Assembly: GCA_964567755.1 (NCBI GenBank)
Contig: CAZMNW010000017.1
Span: 1 to 64,000, forward strand
DNA: 64,000 nucleotides
Reading direction: 5' to 3'
Source of the DNA: DASRJW01 sp964567755
Lineage (GTDB): Bacteria > Krumholzibacteriota > Krumholzibacteriia > G020349025
Below are positions 8,091 through 16,121 of the stretch, in pieces. The position numbers and the translations under genes were made by a program. The notes under the pieces were generated by a model. It made no database searches. It saw only the letters and a list, made by a program, of their open reading frames with translations, and was not told the DNA's origin. How positions within the stretch are numbered: the first letter of the stretch is position 1; each line of letters opens with the position of its first letter.

Positions 8091-8456
8091 ATGAGCAACA
8101 TGAGGACCGAAGGACGGCGGCGGCGGCACGCGCGCGTGCGCCGGCGCGTGATCGGCACCGCGGAACGCGCGCGACTGGCCGTGTTCCGCAGCCAGCTCCA
8201 CATCTATGCCCAGATCGTGGACGATGCGGAGCGGCGCACGCTGGTGTCGGCGTCGAGCTTGAAACTGGGCGAGACGGCGCGCGGCGACGGCGAAACGCGC
8301 AGCATCGCGCAAGCGCGCGCTGTGGGGCAGCTGCTGGCCCAACGCGCCAAGGAAAAAGGCATCGACAAGGTCGTGTTCGACCGCGGTGGTTACCGTTATC
8401 ACGGGCGCGTTGCCGCGCTGGCCGAGGGCGCCCGCAAGGGCGGCCTGCAGTTCTAG
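8091..8456 (+). CDS. rplR: 50S ribosomal protein L18
   Basis: 121 aa. The basic N-terminus (RRRRHARVRRRVIGT) is followed by RLAVFRSQLHIYAQIVDDA, AQARAVGQLLAQRAKEKG and the final VVFDRGGYRYHGRVAALAEG. L18 binds 5S rRNA together with L5 and L25. It lies in its usual position between rplF and rpsE. Confidence 0.97.
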   Translation: MSNMRTEGRRRRHARVRRRVIGTAERARLAVFRSQLHIYAQIVDDAERRTLVSASSLKLGETARGDGETRSIAQARAVGQLLAQRAKEKGIDKVVFDRGGYRYHGRVAALAEGARKGGLQF

Positions 8457-8466
8457 GGGGATCACT

Positions 8467-9060
8467 TTGGCGAAGCAGGATCGGTTTCGCGACCGAGACA
8501 GGAAAGTAAAGAGCGACGTCGTCGAAAACGTCATCGCCATCCGCCGTGTCGCCAAGGTCGTGAAGGGCGGGCGGCGGTTCAGCTTCAACGCGTTGGTTGC
8601 GGTGGGCAACGGCTCCGGCCGCGTCGGCATCGGGCTCGGCAAGGCCAACGAGATCGCGGATGCCATCCGCAAGGCGAGCGAGGCGGCCAAGCGCTCGCAG
8701 CGCGACATCCCGATGGTGGGGACGACGATTCCTTACAAGGTCATCGGTCGTTATGGGGCCGGCCGCGTGCTGCTCAAGCCGAGCGCGCCTGGGACCGGCG
8801 TCATCGCCGGCGGTCCGGTGCGCGCTATTCTCGAGGCCGGCGGTGTGAGAGACATCCTGACCAAGGCGCTCGGCACGAACAACCCGCACAACGTCACCAA
8901 AGCGACGATGAATGCGCTCGGGCAGCTCGAATCTGCCGAGCAGGTGGCGCGCCGGCGCGGCATGAGTGTGCAGCGCATGTTCGGCCTGCCCGAGCGCGCG
9001 CCGCGCAAGCCCAAGCCCGAAGGCGCTGCCGCCGAAGTGGCGGGAGGGGAGACGGCGTGA
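8467..9060 (+). CDS. rpsE: 30S ribosomal protein S5
   Basis: 197 aa from TTG 8467, preceded by GGGGGATCAC; a longer frame lies inside rplR. Signature segments are VAKVVKGGRRFSFNALVAVG, GKANEIADAIRKASEAAKR and APGTGVIAGGPVRAILE, covering the double-stranded RNA-binding fold and the domain linked to translational accuracy. A short Pro/Ala-rich tail (PRKPKPEGAAAEVAGG) ends the protein. Its stop overlaps rpmD (GTGA). Confidence 0.97.
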   Translation: MAKQDRFRDRDRKVKSDVVENVIAIRRVAKVVKGGRRFSFNALVAVGNGSGRVGIGLGKANEIADAIRKASEAAKRSQRDIPMVGTTIPYKVIGRYGAGRVLLKPSAPGTGVIAGGPVRAILEAGGVRDILTKALGTNNPHNVTKATMNALGQLESAEQVARRRGMSVQRMFGLPERAPRKPKPEGAAAEVAGGETA

Positions 9061-9245
9061 AGGTGCGCGTGACGCAAGTCCGCAGCCGCATCGGCACCAA
9101 GCCGAAAGCGAAGGCGACGCTCGACGCCATGGGTCTGCGCCGCAACTACCGCAGCGTCGTGCTCGAGGACACACCCCAGCTGCGCGGGATGGTGCGCCAG
9201 GTGGCGCATCTCGTGCGCGTCGAACCGGTGAAGGACAGGCCATGA
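9057..9245 (+). CDS. rpmD: 50S ribosomal protein L30
   Basis: 62 aa from a GTG overlapping the rpsE stop. The pattern VTQVRSRIGTKPKAKATLDA followed by LRRNYRSVVLEDTPQLRGM is the bacterial L30 fold. L30 is missing in several phyla, so its presence is a modest lineage clue. It overlaps rplO by 4 nt. Confidence 0.96.
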   Translation: MKVRVTQVRSRIGTKPKAKATLDAMGLRRNYRSVVLEDTPQLRGMVRQVAHLVRVEPVKDRP

Positions 9246-9694
9246 AGCTGAACGAAATCCGTCCGGCGCGCGGCGCCGTGCGCGACCGCAAGCGCGTCGG
9301 CCGCGGCAGCGGTTCCGGGACCGGCGGCACGGCCGGCCGTGGCAACAAGGGTGAGCAAGCCCGCTCGGGAGCGCCGAAGCGCAAGGGTTTCGAGGGCGGT
9401 CAGATGCCGCTCACCCGCCGCTTGCCGAAGTTCGGCTTCAAGAACCCCTTTCGCGTCGAATTCCAGGTGGTGAACGTGCGCCTGCTGGAGCAGCGCTTCG
9501 GCGATGGCGATACGGTCGATGCCGCGGCGCTGATCGAACGCGGGGTGCTGCAGAAGAAGAGTGCGCCGATCAAGGTGCTGGGCGACGGCGATCTGAACAA
9601 GAAGCTCGTGGTGCGCGTCGACGCGGTGAGCGAATCGGCACGCAAGAAAATCGAGGCAGCCGGCGGCAAGGTCGAAGCGCTGGCGACGCACTGA
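9242..9694 (+). CDS. rplO: 50S ribosomal protein L15
   Basis: 150 aa starting MKLNEIRPARGAVRDRKRVG. The Gly-rich extension GRGSGSGTGGTAGRGNKGEQ, GGQMPLTRRLPKFGFKNPFR and a C-terminal VVRVDAVSESARKKIEAAGG domain define L15, a late-assembly 23S rRNA-binding protein. The ATG overlaps the rpmD stop. Confidence 0.98.
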   Translation: MKLNEIRPARGAVRDRKRVGRGSGSGTGGTAGRGNKGEQARSGAPKRKGFEGGQMPLTRRLPKFGFKNPFRVEFQVVNVRLLEQRFGDGDTVDAAALIERGVLQKKSAPIKVLGDGDLNKKLVVRVDAVSESARKKIEAAGGKVEALATH

Positions 9695-9740
9695 ACCGGC
9701 CAGCGGCGGCGCTGGCAGCGAACATGGGAAACAGCAGGAA

Positions 9741-11042
9741 ATGATTCGGAAATTTTCCGAAATGTTCGAGATCACGGAGCTGCGGCAGCGGATCGGGTTC
9801 ACGGTCCTGCTGCTGATCGTCTACCGGATCGGCAGCCACATCACGACGCCCGGCGTCAATGTGTCGGCGTTGGCCGAGTTCTTCGCCCGCGGCGGCGGTG
9901 GCGTGCTCGGGCTCTACGATTATTTCGTCGGCGGCAACCTGAGCAACGCCACGATCTTCGCGCTCGGCATCATGCCGAACATCAGCGCCTCGATCATCCT
10001 GCAGCTGCTGCAGCCGGTGATCCCGTACCTGGAACGCTTGGCGAAGGAAGGCGAGGAAGGCCGGCGCCGCATCAACCAGTACACCCGCTACTTGACCGTG
10101 GGACTGGCGCTGTTCCAGGCCTTCGGCATCAGCATCTTCCTCGAGCAGCTGGGTGTGGTCGTCGACGGCGGCTTCGGCTTCCGGGCGCTGACCATGATCA
10201 CGATGACGGCCGGCACGATCTTCGTCATGTGGCTCGGCGAGCAGATCACGGAGCGCGGCATTGGCAACGGCATCTCGCTCATCATCTTCATCGGCATCAT
10301 CGCGCGGTTCCCGACCGACATCATCAACACGGTGCGCGCGGTGTTCGTGGCCGAGACGCTCAATATTTTCGTCGGCACGTTCCTGCTGGTCATGATGATC
10401 GCGGTGACGGCGCTCACGATCCTGATGACCCAAGGCCAGCGGCGCATTCCGGTGCAATACGCCCGCCGTATCGTCGGCCGCAAGATGCTTTCGGGCCGCA
10501 ACACGCACCTGCCGCTGCGCATCAACACCGCGGGCGTGATCCCGATCGTCTTCGCCCAGTCGATCATCGTGCTGCCGAGCTCGATGGCCGAGTTCATGCG
10601 CGGCAACCCGATCGCGCAGGACGTGGCGTTCATGCTGCGCCCGGGCGGCCTGGTCTACACGACGCTCTACGCGGTGACGATTCTGTTTTTCACGTATTTC
10701 TACACCGCCATCGTGTTCAATCCGATGGACATCGCCGAGAACATGCGCAAGAACGGCGGCTTCATTCCCGGCATTCGTGCCGGCAAGTCCACCGCCGATT
10801 TCATCGACAAGGTGCTGAGCCGGATCACGCTACCGGGCGCGCTGTTCCTGATGTTCATCGCCGTATTGCCGGATCTGTTGATTCGCAAGGCGGCAGTTCC
10901 GTTTTATTTCGGCGGCACCGGGCTTCTCATCGTCGTGGGTGTGGCACTGGACACGTTGCAGCAGATCGAGTCGCACTTGTTGATGCGGCACTACGACGGG
11001 TTCTTGAAGAAAGGACGGCTGCGCGGCCGCAGCGGTCTCTAG
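9741..11042 (+). CDS. secY: Preprotein translocase subunit SecY
   Basis: 433 aa inner-membrane channel protein with about ten hydrophobic helices. Segments include RIGFTVLLLIVYRIGSHI (TM1), the GIMPNISASIILQLL plug/TM2 region, GQRRIPVQYARR in the cytoplasmic loop and NPMDIAENMRKNGGFIPGIR near TM8-9. It forms the SecYEG pore for export and membrane insertion. It sits after rplO as in most spc operons and is followed by adk. Confidence 0.98.
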   Translation: MIRKFSEMFEITELRQRIGFTVLLLIVYRIGSHITTPGVNVSALAEFFARGGGGVLGLYDYFVGGNLSNATIFALGIMPNISASIILQLLQPVIPYLERLAKEGEEGRRRINQYTRYLTVGLALFQAFGISIFLEQLGVVVDGGFGFRALTMITMTAGTIFVMWLGEQITERGIGNGISLIIFIGIIARFPTDIINTVRAVFVAETLNIFVGTFLLVMMIAVTALTILMTQGQRRIPVQYARRIVGRKMLSGRNTHLPLRINTAGVIPIVFAQSIIVLPSSMAEFMRGNPIAQDVAFMLRPGGLVYTTLYAVTILFFTYFYTAIVFNPMDIAENMRKNGGFIPGIRAGKSTADFIDKVLSRITLPGALFLMFIAVLPDLLIRKAAVPFYFGGTGLLIVVGVALDTLQQIESHLLMRHYDGFLKKGRLRGRSGL

Positions 11043-11053
11043 GGCGGGTGAGC

Positions 11054-11701
11054 GTGCGCATCGTGCTCCTGGGAGCACCGGGTTCCGGGAAGGGCACGCA
11101 AGCGGCGTTGCTCAAAGAGATGTACGGGATCGCGCACATCTCGACGGGCGACATCCTGCGGCAGGACGTGGCGGAGGGGACGGAGCTCGGCAAGAAGGCC
11201 GAGACGTACATGAGCGTCGGCACCCTGGTGCCGGACGATCTCATTCTGGAGATGATGCGGGCGCGCATGCTGCAGCCAGACACGCGGCGCGGCTGGCTCC
11301 TGGATGGATTCCCGCGCACCTTGGCCCAGGCCGAGCGGCTGACGAGTCTGACGAACGGGATTGGCCAGCGCGCCGATGCGGGCGTGATCCTGAACGTGAA
11401 CCCCGAAGTCGTGGTGCGGCGGCTGTCGGGGCGGCGGGTGTGCGAAGCCTGCCAGGCGATCACGAACGTGGCCGAAATGAAGGCCGGCGCGTGCCCCGTC
11501 TGCGGCGGTAAGCTGGCGCTGCGGCCCGATGACGAACCAGGCGTGGTGCGCAAGCGCATCACGGTGTTTGATGCTCAGACCCGGCCGGTGTTCGAGTTCT
11601 TTCGCCGGCACTACGACGTGATCGAGATCGACGCGTCGAGATCGATCGACGAGGTAACGGAGGCTCTGCGGCTTGCACTGGACCGATACGATCATTCTTA
11701 A
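11054..11701 (+). CDS. adk: Adenylate kinase with zinc-type LID
   Basis: About 215 aa. The P-loop GAPGSGKGTQ, the AMP-binding HISTGDILR and WLLDGFPRTLAQAE are intact. The long LID carries CEACQ and CPVCGG pairs, the four-cysteine zinc form. It interconverts ATP+AMP and 2 ADP. GTG 11054 has AGGGCGGG 6 nt upstream; GTG 11048 is an alternative two codons longer. The 3' end overlaps map by 29 nt. Confidence 0.97.
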   Translation: MRIVLLGAPGSGKGTQAALLKEMYGIAHISTGDILRQDVAEGTELGKKAETYMSVGTLVPDDLILEMMRARMLQPDTRRGWLLDGFPRTLAQAERLTSLTNGIGQRADAGVILNVNPEVVVRRLSGRRVCEACQAITNVAEMKAGACPVCGGKLALRPDDEPGVVRKRITVFDAQTRPVFEFFRRHYDVIEIDASRSIDEVTEALRLALDRYDHS

Positions 11702-12467
11702 GTCACCGGCCGAGATCGAGCTGATGGCCAAGGCTGGCGACATCGTCGCGGCGGCGCACGATCTGGCGGCGCGGTTGGTCCGTGTCGGTGTGACCACGCA
11801 GGAGCTGGACCTGGCGATCGAAGCTCGCATCCTGGAGCTCGGCGGCAAGCCCTCTTTCAAGGGCTACATGGACTATCCGGCGTCGACCTGCATCTCGGTG
11901 AACGAGGAGGTCGTGCACGGGATCCCGGGCGAGCGTGTGCTGCGCGACGGCGACATCGTCGGCGTCGACATTGGCGCCATCTGGCAGGGGTATCATGGCG
12001 ACGCGGCGCGTACTTTTGCCGTCGGCAAGATCGGCGACGAGCCGCGCCGGCTGATGCAGGTGACGCGGCAGTCGCTGTTGGAGGGCATCGAGCAGGCCCG
12101 AGTCGGCAACCGGCTGTCGGACATTTCGCACGCGATCCAGACCTGCGCCGAGGCCGCCGGCTATTCGGTGGTGCGCAGTCTGGTGGGGCACGGCATCGGG
12201 CAGCAGTTGCACGAGAAGCCGCAGGTGCCGAATTACGGTCCGCCAGGGCGCGGGCCGCGGCTGCGTGCCGGCATGGTGCTGGCGCTCGAGCCGATGGTGA
12301 ACACCGGCGTCCCGGAGGTCTACACCAAGACCGATCGCTGGACGATCGTGACGCTCGACGGGCAGCTGTCGGCGCATTACGAACAGACGGTGGCGATCAC
12401 CGATGCGGGCCCACGGGTATTGACGGGGACTTTGCACACTGGGCTGGACGGAGTATCGATTGCCTAA
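11673..12467 (+). CDS. map: Methionine aminopeptidase, type I
   Basis: 264 aa from TTG 11673, inside the end of adk; no ATG or GTG is available before the conserved ILKSPAEIELMAKAGDIVA. Metal ligands of the pita-bread fold are visible: GVDIGAIWQGYHGDAARTF (Asp, Asp), VGHGIGQQLHEKP (His), LALEPMVNTG (Glu) and the C-terminal AHYEQTVAIT (Glu). It removes initiator Met from nascent proteins. The adk-map-infA order is the common one. Confidence 0.96.
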   Translation: MHWTDTIILKSPAEIELMAKAGDIVAAAHDLAARLVRVGVTTQELDLAIEARILELGGKPSFKGYMDYPASTCISVNEEVVHGIPGERVLRDGDIVGVDIGAIWQGYHGDAARTFAVGKIGDEPRRLMQVTRQSLLEGIEQARVGNRLSDISHAIQTCAEAAGYSVVRSLVGHGIGQQLHEKPQVPNYGPPGRGPRLRAGMVLALEPMVNTGVPEVYTKTDRWTIVTLDGQLSAHYEQTVAITDAGPRVLTGTLHTGLDGVSIA

Positions 12468-12678
12468 GCAAGCGGGTGTGACGGTCGAGGGTACGGTGGT
12501 GGAGGCGTTGCCGAACGCCATGTTTCGCGTCAAGCTCGAAAACGAGCATCTGGTCTTGGCGCACATTTCGGGGAAGATGCGCATGTATTTCATCAAGATC
12601 CTCCCCGGCGACAAGGTCACGGTCGAGCTGTCGCCCTACGACTTGTCGCGCGGACGGATCACGTACCGCTACAAGTGA
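12460..12678 (+). CDS. infA: Translation initiation factor IF-1
   Basis: 72 aa, exact IF-1 length, OB fold. It has GTVVEALPNAMFRVKLENEH, VLAHISGKMRMYFIKILPGD and the ending ELSPYDLSRGRITYRYK. It starts at TTG, overlapping the map stop by 8 nt. IF-1 occupies the 30S A site during initiation. Confidence 0.98.
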   Translation: MPKQAGVTVEGTVVEALPNAMFRVKLENEHLVLAHISGKMRMYFIKILPGDKVTVELSPYDLSRGRITYRYK

Positions 12679-12724
12679 GGCGCCGTGCGGCGCCGGCGGT
12701 CCGGTGCAGGAGGAAAGGTCGCGC

Positions 12725-12838
12725 ATGAAGGTGCGAGCTTCGATCAAGAAACTGTGCGACAAGTGCAAGGTCGTGCGCCGCAAAGGCGTCGTGCGCGTGA
12801 TCTGCGACAACCCGCGTCACAAGCAGCGCCAGGGCTGA
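12725..12838 (+). CDS. rpmJ: 50S ribosomal protein L36 (zinc form)
   Basis: 37 aa, MKVRASIKKLCDKCKVVRRK then VRVICDNPRHKQRQG, exactly the bacterial L36. The C-x2-C, C and H ligands of its zinc knuckle are all present. An AGGAGGAAAG site precedes the ATG. It lies between infA and rpsM as usual. Confidence 0.97.
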   Translation: MKVRASIKKLCDKCKVVRRKGVVRVICDNPRHKQRQG

Positions 12839-12889
12839 GAGCCCGGCGGCCCGGGACTCGGTTCCCTGGGCGCGTGACCGAAGAGGAGG

Positions 12890-13264
12890 ATGGCTTTGCC
12901 TCGAATCGCAGGTGTGGATCTTCCGGCGGACAAGCGCGTGGTGGTGGCGCTGACCTACATCTTCGGGATCGGACGCAACACGTCCGAGCGCATCCTGAAG
13001 AAGACCGGGATTTCAGCGGAGCTGCGCTCCAAGAACCTGAGCGATGCCGATACCGGCAAGCTGCGTCAGGTGATCGAGAACGAGTACAAGGTGGAAGGTG
13101 CGCTGCGCGGCGAAGTGGCGATCAACACCAAGCGGCTGATGGACATCGGTTCGTATCGGGGCGGCCGACATCGCAAGGGTCTGCCGGTGCGCGGCCAGCG
13201 CACGCACACCAACGCCCGCACGCGCAAGGGCCCGAAGCGGCGCCCGGGCGCCAAGAAGAAGTGA
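12890..13264 (+). CDS. rpsM: 30S ribosomal protein S13
   Basis: 124 aa with GVDLPADKRVVVALTYIFGI at the start. The C-terminal RGLPVRGQRTHTNARTRKG-type segment (here KGLPVRGQRTHTNARTRKGP) reaches the P-site tRNA. GAGGAGG immediately precedes the ATG. S13 is the 30S head protein that contacts L5 and S19. Confidence 0.98.
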   Translation: MALPRIAGVDLPADKRVVVALTYIFGIGRNTSERILKKTGISAELRSKNLSDADTGKLRQVIENEYKVEGALRGEVAINTKRLMDIGSYRGGRHRKGLPVRGQRTHTNARTRKGPKRRPGAKKK

Positions 13265-13279
13265 CGCGGAGGTCGCGAC

Positions 13280-13678
13280 GTGGCTGAAGTCATCAAGAAA
13301 AAGAAACCGCGCAAGAAGGAAAAGAAGGCGCTGCCGGCGCGTGGCGTTGCCCACGTGAAGTCAACCTTCAACAACACGATCGTCACCATCACGGACATGA
13401 CGGGGTCGGTGGTGGCGTGGGCGAGCTCGGGCAAGATGGGATACAAGGGTTCGCGCAAGGGCACGCCCTTCGCGGCGCAGCTGGCCGCCGAGTCGGTGGC
13501 GCGCGAAGTCATTGGCCAGGGAATGCGTAAGGTCGAGGTTTGGGTCACGGGACCTGGTTCGGGCCGCGAGGCCGCGATCCGGAGCCTGCAATCGGCTGGC
13601 CTCGAAGTGAGTGGCATCAAGGACGTCACGCTGACGCCGCACAACGGCTGCCGCCCGCCCAAGCGGCGGCGCGTGTAG
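13280..13678 (+). CDS. rpsK: 30S ribosomal protein S11
   Basis: 132 aa from GTG, preceded by CGGAGGTCGCGAC. The Lys-rich N-terminus is followed by VAHVKSTFNNTIVTITDMTG, SRKGTPFAAQLAAESVARE and the platform-binding GCRPPKRRRV end. S11 shapes the mRNA exit cleft with S7. Confidence 0.98.
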   Translation: MAEVIKKKKPRKKEKKALPARGVAHVKSTFNNTIVTITDMTGSVVAWASSGKMGYKGSRKGTPFAAQLAAESVAREVIGQGMRKVEVWVTGPGSGREAAIRSLQSAGLEVSGIKDVTLTPHNGCRPPKRRRV

Positions 13679-13700
13679 CGGATTTCTGGAGGTCTGCCGC

Positions 13701-14336
13701 ATGGCTCGGTACACGGACGCGGTCTGCAAGCTCTGCCGACGGGAAGGCGTGAAGCTGTTCCTGAAGGGCGACCGCTGCTATTCGGAGAAATGCGCCGTCG
13801 ATCGGCGGGCGTACCCGCCGGGCGAGCACGGTGCGGAACGCCGCCGGCCGCGCAAGATGTCGGAGTACGGCACGCAGCTGCGCGAGAAACAGAAGCTGCG
13901 CCGCGTGTACGGCGTGCTCGAACGCCAGTTCCGCCACTACTTCGACCGCGCCACACGCTTGGAAGGCGTGACCGGCGAACGCTTGTTGCAGCTGCTCGAG
14001 CGCCGGTTGGACAACGTCGTCTACCGCATGGGCTTCGCGCCCTCGCGGGCGGCGGCGCGCCAGCTCGTGCGTCACGGCCATATTCAAGTCGGGGCACGCA
14101 AGGTGAACATCCCGAGCTTTCGCGTCAAGCCGGGCGATGTCGTCGCCGTGCGCGAAGGCAGCCGCCAGCTGAGCATCGTGCACGACTCGATGAAGAGCGC
14201 CGAGATGCGCCCCAAGGTGTCGTACATCGATGTCGATCGCGGCAAACTGTCGGGGACGTTCCTGACGTTGCCGAGCCGGACCGAGATCCCAGTGCCGGTG
14301 GAAGAACAGATGATCGTCGAGCTGTACTCGAAGTAA
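13701..14336 (+). CDS. rpsD: 30S ribosomal protein S4 (zinc-binding form)
   Basis: 211 aa. The N-terminus has four cysteines (CKLCRREGVKLFLKGDRCYS then EKC), the C+ zinc-finger type of S4. An S4 RNA-binding domain follows: RLDNVVYRMGFAPSRAAARQ and LVRHGHIQVGARKVNIPSF. S4 nucleates 30S assembly and affects accuracy. A 148-bp gap follows before rpoA. Confidence 0.97.
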   Translation: MARYTDAVCKLCRREGVKLFLKGDRCYSEKCAVDRRAYPPGEHGAERRRPRKMSEYGTQLREKQKLRRVYGVLERQFRHYFDRATRLEGVTGERLLQLLERRLDNVVYRMGFAPSRAAARQLVRHGHIQVGARKVNIPSFRVKPGDVVAVREGSRQLSIVHDSMKSAEMRPKVSYIDVDRGKLSGTFLTLPSRTEIPVPVEEQMIVELYSK

Positions 14337-14347
14337 GCGAGTTCGTG

Positions 14348-14363
14348 GCCCGCGCGCGCGGGC
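14348..14363. other. Perfect 16-bp GC palindrome between rpsD and rpoA
   Basis: GCCCGCGCGCGCGGGC is its own reverse complement and lies 12 bp after the rpsD stop, in the largest gap of the ribosomal cluster. There is no T-run after it, so it is not a classical intrinsic terminator. It could fold as an mRNA processing or pausing hairpin. A function is not shown. Confidence 0.5.
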
Positions 14364-14484
14364 TTGGAAACAAGGGTCGCCGGAGGGCGCGGTTTCGCGG
14401 GGATGGGCGCGACACCGAAGCGCCGGTGGCCGGAAACAGCGGACCGTTGAGCCAGACGGCGCCGCGTTCCCACGAGGAGTGGTC

Positions 14485-15510
14485 ATGAAGTGGAAGCCTG
14501 TATTGATGCCCCGGAAGATCGAGCTCGAGTCAGAGACGGCGAGCACGACCCACGGCCGTTTCGTCATCGAGCCGCTGGAGCGAGGATTCGGTACCACGCT
14601 CGGTAACGCGTTGCGGCGGACGCTGCTGTCGTTGCTGCAGGGTGCCGCCGTGACCGCGGTGAAGTTCGATGGCGTGCTGCACGAGATGAGCACGATTCCG
14701 GGCGTCACCGAGGACGTCACTGACATCGTGCTCAACGTCAAGCAGCTGGTGATCCGTCACCTCGGTGACGATCCCAAGTGGCTGCGCATCGAGAAGGAAG
14801 GACCGGGCGTGGTCACGGCGGGCGACATCCAGGCCGATCACGAAATCGAGATCATCAACAAGAACCTGCATCTGATGACGCTCGACGAGAATTCCACGGT
14901 GCGTATGGAGCTGCTGGTCGGCGTCGGCAGGAGCTACGTTACGGCCGAAGCGCACACCTTCGAACAGGACACCATCGGCATCATCCCGGTGGACTCCATC
15001 TTCGGGCCGGTGCGCAAGGTCAATTACCTGGTGGAAAACACGCGCGTAGGGCAGCGCACGGACTACGACCGGCTGGTGCTGGACATCACCACCAGCGGCG
15101 CGACGTCGCCCATCGACGCCATGGGCTATGCGGCGAAGCTGCTCAAGGACCACCTGCAGATGTTCATCCACTTCGACGAGGCGCAGCTCGAGGAGACGCG
15201 CGAAGAGGTCAACGAAGAGAACGCGCGCATGCGCGAGCTGCTGATGCGCAGCGTCGACGAGCTGGAGCTCTCGGTGCGGTCGAACAACTGTCTCAAGATG
15301 GCGAACATCAAGACGCTGTTCGATCTGGTGCGCCGGAGCGAGGCCGACATGCTCAAGTACAAGAATTTCGGGCGCAAGAGCTTGCGGGAGATCAGCGAGA
15401 TCCTCGAGGGCATGGGCCTGCAGTTCGGCATGGAGGTCGCGACCTACATGGCGGCCACCAGCACCGAGACCGTCGAGGACAAGGTCGTCGTCCCGGCCGT
15501 GGAGGGCTGA
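14485..15510 (+). CDS. rpoA: DNA-directed RNA polymerase subunit alpha
   Basis: 341 aa. The N-terminal dimerisation domain has GRFVIEPLERGFGTTLGNAL, RRTLLSLLQGAAVTAVKFDG and the EFSTIPGV-like EMSTIPGVTED. The C-terminal domain has ELELSVRSNNCLKMANIKTL and LKYKNFGRKSLREISEILEG, the helices that touch UP elements and activators. Start at ATG 14485 after GAGGAGTGGTC; a GTG two codons upstream is possible. rplQ follows after 4 bp. Confidence 0.98.
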   Translation: MKWKPVLMPRKIELESETASTTHGRFVIEPLERGFGTTLGNALRRTLLSLLQGAAVTAVKFDGVLHEMSTIPGVTEDVTDIVLNVKQLVIRHLGDDPKWLRIEKEGPGVVTAGDIQADHEIEIINKNLHLMTLDENSTVRMELLVGVGRSYVTAEAHTFEQDTIGIIPVDSIFGPVRKVNYLVENTRVGQRTDYDRLVLDITTSGATSPIDAMGYAAKLLKDHLQMFIHFDEAQLEETREEVNEENARMRELLMRSVDELELSVRSNNCLKMANIKTLFDLVRRSEADMLKYKNFGRKSLREISEILEGMGLQFGMEVATYMAATSTETVEDKVVVPAVEG

Positions 15511-15514
15511 CAAC

Positions 15515-16024
15515 ATGCGCCATCTGAAGACGGTCGCCAAGCTGGGCAGAACGCAGTCTCACCGGCGCGCCATGCTCCGCAACATGGTAACTTCGCTGCT
15601 GCGGCACGAGCGCATTCGCACCACGGAGCCCAAGGCGAAGGTGGCGCGGCGCTTCGCCGAGCGCATGATCACCTGGGGCAAGCGCGGCGACCTGGCGGCG
15701 CGACGGCGCGCGGCACGTTTCGTCAACGACGAGACGGTGCTGAAGCGGCTGTTCGACGAGGTCGCGCCCAAGCTCGCCGATCGCAAGGGCGGCTACACGC
15801 GCATCACGCACACGGGGCTGCGCAAGGGCGACGGCGCTGACATGGTGCTGCTCGAGCTCGTGACGCATTCGCAGCCGCGCGCGAAGAAGGGCAACCGCAA
15901 GAACGCCACGCGGCTCGTGCCGTTCCAGACTGGGGACGCGAAGGGCCGCGGGAAGAAGGCGGCGAAGGCGCCGGCTCCCGAAGCAGCCGAGGCTGGCGAA
16001 GCAGGCACGCAGGCTACGGCGTAA
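15515..16024 (+). CDS. rplQ: 50S ribosomal protein L17 with C-terminal tail
   Basis: 169 aa. The core (about 1-120) has the conserved L17 pattern LGRTQSHRRAMLRNMVTSLL, then TTEPKAKVARRFAERMI and GGYTRITHTGLRKGDGADM. About 45 further residues form a Lys then Ala/Glu-rich tail absent from typical L17 (about 120 aa). It is the last gene of the cluster and faces a convergent nuclease gene. The 97-bp gap to that gene shows no clear hairpin terminator. Confidence 0.96.
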   Translation: MRHLKTVAKLGRTQSHRRAMLRNMVTSLLRHERIRTTEPKAKVARRFAERMITWGKRGDLAARRRAARFVNDETVLKRLFDEVAPKLADRKGGYTRITHTGLRKGDGADMVLLELVTHSQPRAKKGNRKNATRLVPFQTGDAKGRGKKAAKAPAPEAAEAGEAGTQATA

Positions 16025-16121
16025 GAGCGCCGCGCCGGCACGATCCGGTGCACCCGCAACGTTTCACCGCATCCACTACCGGCCGATCAGCGCACGCCAC
16101 AAACAGCCGATTCAGCGCGCC

